Positions 55,973-64,000 of a stretch of 64,000 nt of DNA are shown here, piece by piece; position 1 is the stretch's first letter, and each line of letters begins with the position of its first letter. The notes beneath the pieces were generated by a model, which did not search any database, was not told the origin of the DNA, and saw nothing but the letters and a program-made list of their open reading frames with translations. Made by a program: the position numbers and the translations under genes. The stretch is taken from the NCBI GenBank assembly GCA_946811695.1, contig OX328125.1:36069751-36133750 (forward strand). The letters run 5' to 3'. The DNA is from Gonocerus acuteangulatus (Eukaryota > Arthropoda > Insecta > Hemiptera > Coreidae).

Positions 55973-58900
55973 CATTGCTCGGTATAGCAATCGTCGTGGC
56001 AACTACTTATCAAATCATATTTGGTCATTACTGGTATCATCATAAAATATAAATATTTTAATAATTTATAGGATAAACCTTTCAGCAATCACACCCACGG
56101 TAATATAAAGGTGTAGCACGCAAGGATGTAGCTGTTCCTTACAGCTGAACATTTCTTCCTTACCTAAAACTAAAGAGCAAACAGCAGTCAAGTTGTAAGG
56201 AAAGTTTAAACTTTTTTTTTTTTCATTCCAGTACTAAGTTTTGAGGAAAGTATGTCGAGAAGGGGGTAAGTTGGTCCAATTCCTTTGTGAAGGAGCCTTA
56301 GACCGGGTCGACTTTCTTTACGAGTAGGCGGGGGAGCTCATATTGATGTTCTTGGTCTGCTTATTTGCCCAGTAGCTATATTTCACTACTGGAATAGTAA
56401 TTTATGGCATCTCTTATTTCTAATCTAGCTTCACTTTAGAAAACAAAGGGCAATGCGCCGTAGAAGTGGTTGTGCTAAATAATTGGCTGGGGAGGAACAC
56501 AACAAATTATCAAATCTGAAAATATAACAGACAATATATACGATGGATCTTCATCTACTGTTAACTCTTTTTCAGCCTCTGATATTTTGCTTGAATGTCT
56601 TGTTCCGAATTGTTAGACGCGGAAGAAGAATTTTCAAGGAAAACCCTAACTTTTGCATTCTTAAATATACTAATTCTATTCATTCATTAACGTTGATACC
56701 AAGTTGATCCTCTCTTTTGTATGTATATATGTATGTAAGTATCTGTTTATAAGCACATGCGTGTGTGTTATGTTTTGTAAGAACACTTTTCCATCTGGGC
56801 CATCGGCAGAAACTGAGTTTGGTGAATTAGAGTACGTGCAGTGTAAATTATTAGATTTTGTAGTTCTTGAACTAGTTTTTGAAACTCTTACTAAAATTGT
56901 ATATTTTTAGTTTCATCTAGGACTGATGATGTCATAGTAAGTGGCGAAAATCGACCTTACAAGGGAACTATGGAACAAGTAAAAGAAACATTAAAACCCC
57001 CGTTAAAACCATAATTTTTAATAAAATAACAACAAATAATTCAATTTTAAATGGCTATAAAATACCGTAAATTTTTGTGTAAGTTGTTTGAAGCGAATGA
57101 GTTTTGTATTGGAGTACAAACCAGTACAAACAGGCGACCCAGTAAGCCATTTTGACAATTACCTGAGTTGCTAAAATTACATCTTGTTTAATAGATAGAC
57201 TAAAATAGCTTGTTCTGAAATAGACTTGTAGGCAGATAGTTACACTGCTTACCAACACAGAACGGCGGGAGCTAATGACGTTATACAAGTAGAATTATGT
57301 ATTTAATTACATTTTAAGTAGTAACCAAATTTTGAATCGATCTACTAAAATATATTATGTGTAAATCATTTCGTCTGGGTTTTGCAACAATTTTTCAATG
57401 ATATTTATAATATTTCATTGATGTTTTATGCTCAAATATAAATGTCAATTGTTTGTGACACATCAATGGTTCAAGGGAAGTCGAAAACAAACTTCCACTC
57501 CAAAATCCAATTGAAGAAGAGTGACAGATCTTGCCCTTACAGTTCCGTAATAGCAACGTCATGATTGCGTCGCTTTCTCTTTCTCATACGTGCGGTTTTA
57601 GTAAGAGAGTTCAATGAAAATTCTGTATAGTACATTTCCAAAGATTGAGTATCAATAAACAAAACTTCTATATGATACAATTATTAACAGGATGTCGGGC
57701 AGTTAACGCATTTTCTTTAAGATGTAGACTAAAACAACACAAACTCATTACAATACATACACACCATCATTTTCTGCATGACTACACACTTCTGACTCAA
57801 GCAAGACAAAAACTACACACATACGTAACTAGGACATTAGCCTCTTTGGAAAAAACAACCATTTATAAATATAATAGGGCTTAGCAAAAATTTGCTGAAT
57901 TAATTTATATTAATATGGGACACTGGCGAATTCGATATAGTTAAAAAATAAAAGAAAAATCCTCGGATTTCTTTCACAAAAGAGATTTTTTTGTTTATTT
58001 TATTTGTATCTTTATGTTGCATATTTAAAACATAATCATAACAATATCATTACATGTTATGTATAAATTTCACGTACGGCACATGAAGAAAACGCCTTTC
58101 TTAAGGGTTACTGAGGGAAGGAAATAAATAAATATATGCAGATATCATTTTCCATCAGATCTATCTTTTTCACATTGACTTAGGTTTGGAAAAGGTTTAA
58201 TTTGAAAAGGAAAGGGCTAATTTTGTTTGGAAATAGTTGTATTAGATGTATATGTATGCATGAAAATATTTATATAAATGCTCAATAAAACCCACATAGT
58301 AATCCTTGTCTTCGATATTCGTCTCATTTCAGGGTTAAATCGCATTTTACAGAGGTTTAGTCCATCTGGGCAAAGTTCCAAGTAGTGGCCCGTTTCTGCT
58401 CAACAAAAACAAATACAATAAATACTAAATGTTTTGCTCTTTTAAACTTCTTATCAGCTGGATAGAAGAAGAAAGAAAAAGGCTTTTGGTAAATATCCTC
58501 TTCCACGGCTTCAATTTTCCGAGTTTTAAAAGTGCATTTTTATTTTAGTTCAGACTTACGTTTGAAAAAAAAAACACTCATAATTAACTAATTTTGACGC
58601 TAATTTCTTTGGAAGGAGGTAGTGAGAAAATTAATAATTTATTTAGACAAAAAAAATTCACCTACTCCAGGAAATCCGTTTCGCTTATTTTCGAAACACA
58701 CGACTACATAACATACACACCCAAATATATATATATATAAATTATGACCAGCGCAGAATTATGAGTTTTACTGGCTTAAAAAGATAAAAATATGATATCG
58801 GGGATAAATTCATATAAAAACACATAATTATTTGTGCATAATAATTCTACAAGTGCACAATCACATCATCAGAGTATTGGTTTATCAGGAAACTTCGTAG

Positions 58901-58984
58901 AAATATGCCTTTAAAATTATAATGAATACAAAGTCTATTTTCGTTTATATACCTCAATCGAGGTAATGCACTGATTATTAAAGG

Positions 58985-58987
<3 letters not shown>
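55973..58987. other. No feature recognised
   Basis: About 3 kb of AT-rich sequence, possibly single copy. Short frames (for example 56704-56910, 57055-57288) have no supporting signals. Confidence 0.35.

Positions 58988-59045
<58 letters not shown>
58988..59045. repeat. (TA)n(CA)n microsatellite
   Basis: TA run ending in ACACACACACA; a second short TA run lies at 59079-59097. Confidence 0.9.
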
Positions 59046-59057
<12 letters not shown>

Positions 59058-59359
59058 TAATATAGACTAAAATTATAAATATATATATATATATATAAAA
59101 CAGTTATATTTATTTTAAGTTGACTTAAGATAAAACCTTATTTTCAAATTCCTTACAAACGTTTCGGACAAACCAGTAGAAGCTCATTCGCCAGGACTCG
59201 GCACTCTAAAGTCACTGTTCCGAGTAAACATCAGGAATAATTCAAAATTTAATATAAAAAATTACGTATATAATTTCTATGGCGTATTGTCTTGGTATTT
59301 TACAAAAATAATTCCAATTTAAACTGAAACGGTCAAGTGTCATAAATATAGTTGCTTAC

Positions 59360-59445
59360 TTGTAGTATACTGACGATAGTAACCAGGCGACGACGGACAA
59401 GATGATGAATGGGTTAGGTTCAGGAGTAATTCTTCAAGCTGCTCC
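59360..59445 (-). CDS. Candidate internal exon of an unidentified protein
   Basis: An 86-bp minus-strand segment between an acceptor (ATAAATTTAG) and a donor (ACAA|GTAAGC). The open frame reads EQLEELLLNLTHSSS, then CPSSPGYYRQYTT, with one base of overhang at either end. The Leu/Glu-rich start suggests a short helix. Upstream the frame closes at a TGA, so the acceptor must be used if it is coding. The pyrimidine tract is weak and I do not recognise the protein. It may belong with 54032-54236, but nothing in the sequence links them. Confidence 0.25.
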
Positions 59446-59939
59446 CTAAATTTATTCAGATGTCACAAGGTCCTTGGACAGCCAGTAAAAACGTCGTAAA
59501 TCTTTAGTTATTTTTATAGCAGATGCTATGTTTATTTTATTGGTCTTAAGAAAATTGTATTTTTGATTTTCGAATCGCCAATGGACTCAATATCTAATTA
59601 TGTTCTATCTAGAAACGGACAGAAAGCACTCCTATGCTGCCTAAAAACGTCTTAAAGGCGGGAACTGCGTTATATTGGTGTATTTCCATATAATTATTAT
59701 CCCTGGTATGATTTGGAACGCTTACAATGGATTATCTTAATATGTACTTTCATCTCGTTCAAAACTTCCTTAAATCCAAACATTGTAGGAGCTTGGACCC
59801 ATTTTATCTTATGTCTTGAAACTTAGTAAGTTTTCGAATGGTCAACATACAGCTCCCACGTTTTTGAACTATATAAGATCAAAATTAATAATAATTTATA
59901 TTCATTTAATGATTTCTAATTTCCTAACTTTAAAAGGTT

Positions 59940-60130
59940 TTTTTTTATTTAAGGCACTTCTGCATCTAGGGCAATAGATCCGGTAAATCTATTGAACGCC
60001 TCTTTTCCTAAGCATCCATAGCAGAGAATTCTTTCAGCGGACACACAGATGAAAGAATTCAGGCTTCTGCATGTGGACTCGAACCCGTATCTCCCGCATG
60101 AGAATTCACGGCATTAGTCACAGGAGCCCG
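59940..60130 (-). mobile_element. tRNA-derived SINE (type 1), nearly full length
   Basis: Minus strand: GTGACTAATGCCGTGAATTC, CATGCGGGAGATACGGG, box B GGTTCGAGTCCACATG, body CTTTCATCTGTGTGTCCGC, TGCCCTAGATGCAGAAGTGC and an A-rich tail. Resembles 10286-10405. Confidence 0.65.
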
Positions 60131-60149
60131 GGACGACCTGCCTTCTTAT

Positions 60150-60450
60150 TTATCATCCTCCTTTGTGCCTTTCAGCGTGGAGATCCTCGATCCCAGACCG
60201 CCAAGCATCACGATCCCGAGCCAGTGCCTTCATGGAGTCCTGACTCTTTCCCTTTTCCTGTCTAATCCTGGAAATGTGGTCCATCCATAGTAATCTCGGC
60301 GTTCCTCGTGGACGACGACCAGTGGGCCAAACCTCTAGAACTTCCGTGGATCTCGGTCTTCGCACATCCTGCATAGATGCCCAAACCACCTCAGCTGTCT
60401 CTTCTCCACTGTTTTTTTCAAGGCTACTACTTGAGGGTCGACGCACCAAA
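60150..60450 (-). pseudogene. LINE reverse transcriptase C-terminus fragment
   Basis: The frame on the minus strand reads WPTGRRPRGTPRLLWMDH, then ALARDRDAWRS and a stop. Basic GRRPRGTPR..W followed by A.DR..WR is the usual 3' end of LINE ORF2 proteins. In another frame just upstream, RQLRWFGHLCRMCEDRD precedes it, so the copy carries a frameshift. The RT domain itself is absent. The clade differs from the TVKH.L..CP fragments. Confidence 0.7.
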
Positions 60451-60525
60451 GTTTATTTTTTATTTATTTATTTTTTTGTTTTGGGTGCATCTACTGCTAA
60501 GGTCATTAGCACCCTACCAACGTTT
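60422..60525 (-). mobile_element. SINE 3' ends, one plus-oriented stem-loop and one minus-oriented tail
   Basis: GGCTACTACTTGAGGGTCG, ACGCACCAAAG (60422-60451) resembles the ultra-short SINE body in plus orientation. Next to it TTTGTTTTGGGTGCATCTAC, TGCTAAGGTCATTAGCACC (60472-60510) is the mirror of the type 1 stem-loop and A-rich tail. Confidence 0.55.
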
Positions 60526-61390
60526 ATTAATCTCTTTATCCGCAATTTTGAAGAACGCGAAAACATTTTCATGCTGGGTAGATTGGGGACAATTGAAAGA
60601 TTTTTGCTTCTAGATTGATTTTCTTTGAGCTCATAGCCGGCTTCGATGTTTTGAATTCTTTAAAGTAATATTAAGTATGTTCTATTTGAATCACTTTTTT
60701 TAATTTGTTGAACCAACATATTTTATTAACCATGCTTTAAAAATAAATAATAATAAAATCTTCCAGTTTTTTGTAATTGTACCCGAGACGGGGATATTTC
60801 AGGGAAAATTTAAACATCATGTTATAGGTTATAGGCTTCGTTTGCAATCTGTGTGCCTAGATTAAATACCAATGCTATTTCAATATGTCTGCTGTTTCTA
60901 CCGTACACTGTTTCATTTGTTCCCACTCTACCCTACCCGAAACAGAAATTCCTGTTTTGTTTTTTTTTAATTTAGTAAAAACGTTACCAATTTTGTAAAT
61001 GGTTTCATCAGATTTCCCATGTCAAATTAGGTATAAAACAGATGTCGAAAAAGTAGTTGGTGATTTTTTTTTGTGTTATTTATTTATGATATGAACAGAA
61101 ATTTACATATTCTATTTGAGGTATCTTTCTCAGAACATTCAGCGCTTAGTTTTTAACGTTATATTTGGCAGAAAGCCCATTCTACTTCATTGGACAGTAG
61201 TCTGTGATTTTGATAACTATAAATTTATTCTTTTAAAATATCCTGGTTATTATAAAATAATGAACTAATATAAAGTTATCATAATAACTCCAATGAAGGC
61301 AATAGCGGAATGAGATGAGGAGAGAGAAAGAAAAGAGCTGTCGGCTCGGGCTGGTTGTAGCCAGATATTCCAACCATCCAAATATAACGT
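60526..61390. other. No feature recognised
   Basis: Nothing supported. Confidence 0.35.
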
Positions 61391-62648
61391 ACAAATACTA
61401 GATCCTGCATGCTACCGTCTAACCTTTGGAACATGACGACAAATACTAGATCCTGCATGCTACCGTCTAACCTTTGGAACGTGACGACAAATACTAGATC
61501 CTGCATACTACCGTCTAACCTTTGGAACATGACGACAAATACTAGATCCTGCATGCTACCATCTAACCTTTGGAACATGACGACAAATACTAGATCTTGC
61601 ATGCTACCGTCTAACCTTTGGAACATGACGACAAATACTAGATCCTGCATGCTACCGTCTAACCTTTGGAACATGACGACAAATACTAGATCCTGCATGC
61701 TACCATCTAACCTTTGGAACATGACGACAAATACTAGATCCTGCATGCTACCGTCTAACCTTTGGAACATGACGACAAATACTAGATCCTGCATGCTACC
61801 GTCTAACCTTTGGAACATGACGACAAATACTAGATCCTGCATGCTACCGTCTAACCTTTGGAACATGACGACAAATACTAGATCCTGCATGCTACCGTCT
61901 AACCTTTGGAACATGACGACAAATACTAGATCCTGCATGCTACCGTCTAACCTTTGGAACATGACGACAAATACTAGATCCTGCATGCTACCGTCTAACC
62001 TTTGGAACATGACGACAAATACTAGATCCTGCATGCTACCGTTTAACCTTTGGAACATGACGACAAATACTAGATCCTGCATGCTACCATCTAACCTTTG
62101 GAACATGACGACAAATACTAGATCCTGCATGCTACCATCTAACCTTTGGAACATGACGACAAATACTAGATCCCGCATGCTACCGTCTAACCTTTGGAAC
62201 ATGACGACAAATACTAGATCCTGCATGCTACCGTCTAACCTTTGGAACATGACGACAAATACTAGATCCTGCATGCTACCGTCTAACCTTTGGAACATGA
62301 CGACAAATACTAGATCCTGCATGCTACCGTCTAACCTTTGGAACATGACGACAAATACTAGATCCTGCATGCTACCGTCTAACCTTTGGAACATGACGAC
62401 AAATACTAGATCCTGCATGCTACCGTCTAACCTTTGGAACATGACGACAAATACTAGATCCTGCATGCTACCGTCTAACCTTTGGAACATGACGACAAAT
62501 ACTAGATCCTGCATGCTACCATCTAACCTTTGGAACATGACGACAAATACTAGATCCTGCATGCTACCGTCTAACCTTTGGAACATGACGACAAATACTA
62601 GATCCTGCATGCTACCGTTTAACCTTTGGAACATGACGACAAATACTA
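61391..62648. repeat. 48-bp minisatellite, about 26 copies
   Basis: Unit CTGCATGCTACCGTCTAACC, TTTGGAACATGACGACAAAT, ACTAGATC. Units differ at only one or two sites, most often CCGTCT against CCATCT. Since 48 is a multiple of three and no frame holds a stop in the chosen registers, the plus strand is open for 427 codons (16-residue repeat MLPSNLWNMTTNTRSC) and the minus strand for 451 (MFQRLDGSMQDLVFVV). Neither has a secretion signal, domain or distinct flanking exon. Treated as satellite DNA. Confidence 0.95.
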
Positions 62649-63632
62649 CGGTAATACTAAAAATTAAACTTTCTAAACGTAAGCGTAAGTAGATGTCTAA
62701 TAATAGAAGACTTAATTGTTTTCTTAAGTTACTGATAAAAATTATATTCAGGTGTTCTTTTGGATTGACATTGGAAAACTGAATTTATGTACAACTTGAG
62801 TCTTCCAATATCCCCTCAACTCCTCTTGCAAAACATCTAATGTTTATATTCTGTATTCTGGACAGTTGAAGGTAATGTTTACTCTCGTCCATTTCGAACT
62901 ATCGAATATGCAAAAATCTTGTTTTTCAGATTCGAGACTTTGCTCTTGGATTATGGACGATACGGCATGTCGCAAATTGTCACAACTCTAACCCCTTTAG
63001 AACAGCCTTTCATGCCTTAATAAAGCAGCGAATAAGACCATTTTTTAATATATTACTTCATCAATGGATAGAATATGTTCGTTGTCTAGCTTGCTCCGAT
63101 TTGTATATTCAATAGTTTGATATGGTAGGGACGATATTATGTCGTGCTCAGCTATCCAGTCAATAAATGTCTTAGAGCATTTCTGCTTGCACAATTGAGA
63201 TATGAGGGTGCTCACAGTATTGTGCTTGTCTTGTGATATTTTGTATTTCGTGCTCTGGGGGAAAATATAAGTGTTTGAAAATCGTATACATTCTATACAG
63301 AAGTGATGTATATGGAGCTAGCAGGAAAACTGGTCATGATTGAACGCCCAGAGTCTGAGATATTTTAGGAAACTTTTCGAGTCAACAACAGAACTGTTTC
63401 TCTTACTGGGGCGTTAGTAAACAGAAGCAAGAAATGCTTCGATTATTTTTTATTGCCAGGGAACGACCGAACATCTGTCTCAAAATTTTAACACAGGATA
63501 AGTTTTATATAAGATTAACAGAAAAAAATACTCTAAGACATTTTTCACGGGACAAGGTCAAGAAAGAGCAAGGAACACTCAAGTCAGAATATACTTGGTT
63601 TGGGAGATGGTCAAACTTTGCTTAAAAGCAAT
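62649..63632. other. No feature recognised
   Basis: Nothing supported. Confidence 0.35.
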
Positions 63633-63839
63633 CTTTACCTATTAAATAAATGGCATCCCCAATGTCAGGCGTTTCGATTGGAACTGCTTGATGATTGCAA
63701 TGATAGACTCTCGGCAAGAAAATTTAGAAAATGGAGGCCGCATGGGTAAATGTCAAGCCGAGATCTTTGCAACCATCTTGCCTTAGGTCCCATCGAAACG
63801 CCTGGTTTTGGGAATGCACATTATTTAATAGGTACAAAG
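63633..63839. mobile_element. MITE with inverted ends of about 45 bp
   Basis: CTTTACCTATTAAATAAATG, GCATCCCCAATGTCAGGCG, TTTCGAT at the left; ATCGAAACGCCTGGTTTTG, GGAATGCACATTATTTAATA, GGTACAAAG at the right. About 207 bp, non-coding, superfamily unknown. Confidence 0.65.
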
Positions 63840-64000
63840 TGTGCTTACCCAAATTTTCACATAAAATCACTCCCAAAAGCACATTTCCGACCGGCATTTT
63901 CAACGCTCTAGCTTGGCCTTGACCCGTGAAACATTTCTGGGAGTATTCTCTCCGTTATAATTGAATAATTTAAGCTATATAAAAACTTTGAGAAGTTTGT

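Noticed and set aside
59161..59205. Third hammerhead-like CGTTTCGG ... CCAGG stretch
   Set aside because: Mirrored it reads CTGGCGA instead of CTGANGA, so the ribozyme core is absent.
61279..62692. Two overlapping antiparallel frames of 451 and 427 codons
   Set aside because: Both arise from a 48-bp repeat free of stops; no signal peptide, domain or splice context supports either as a gene.

Overview
This is an AT-rich, repeat-saturated stretch of an animal nuclear genome. No bacterial-style gene order, operons or ribosome binding sites are present. Spliced exons, tRNA-derived SINEs, LINE fragments, a Ty3/gypsy element and many non-autonomous DNA transposons point to an invertebrate, most likely an arthropod; I could not fix the lineage from sequence alone.

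The one convincing host gene is on the minus strand. Two exons of a P4-type phospholipid flippase (ATP8B-like) lie about 13.5 kb apart, at 25799-26133 (5' UTR plus start codon) and 12195-12253. They are phase compatible and have consensus splice sites. The gene runs off the left edge, and its first coding intron is packed with mobile elements. Two weaker exon candidates lie at 54032-54236 and 59360-59445, both minus strand and unidentified.

Almost everything else is mobile or tandem DNA. Two dispersed families (A and B) share one architecture: a short inverted repeat, an early (TA)n tract, internal minisatellites and a GCAG..CTGC hairpin tail ending in GGACTTTTT. This resembles non-autonomous Helentron (HINE/DINE-1-like) elements. 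Family B occurs partly head to tail near 31.4-34.3 kb, and a B-like fragment carries a seven-copy 128-bp minisatellite at 2547-3420. Other elements include a piggyBac-like element (6319-7222), a Harbinger-like MITE (7694-8108), several long palindromic foldbacks (5200, 8613, 12364, 20663, 36144, 48614), hAT elements with 8-bp target duplications (13207-13479 and 45403-48610) and a TTAA-flanked element (34655-35525).

From 40.6 to 44.4 kb lies a decayed Ty3/gypsy retrotransposon on the minus strand, with gag, protease, RT, RNase H and integrase broken over several frames and one recognisable LTR. From 45.4 to 48.6 kb a hAT element consists almost entirely of two mirror-image 24-bp minisatellite arrays flanking a captured scrap of LINE reverse transcriptase. 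At 61.4-62.6 kb a 48-bp minisatellite of about 26 copies is open in both directions. SINE copies are common, including copies reduced to the 3'-terminal stem-loop plus poly(A).
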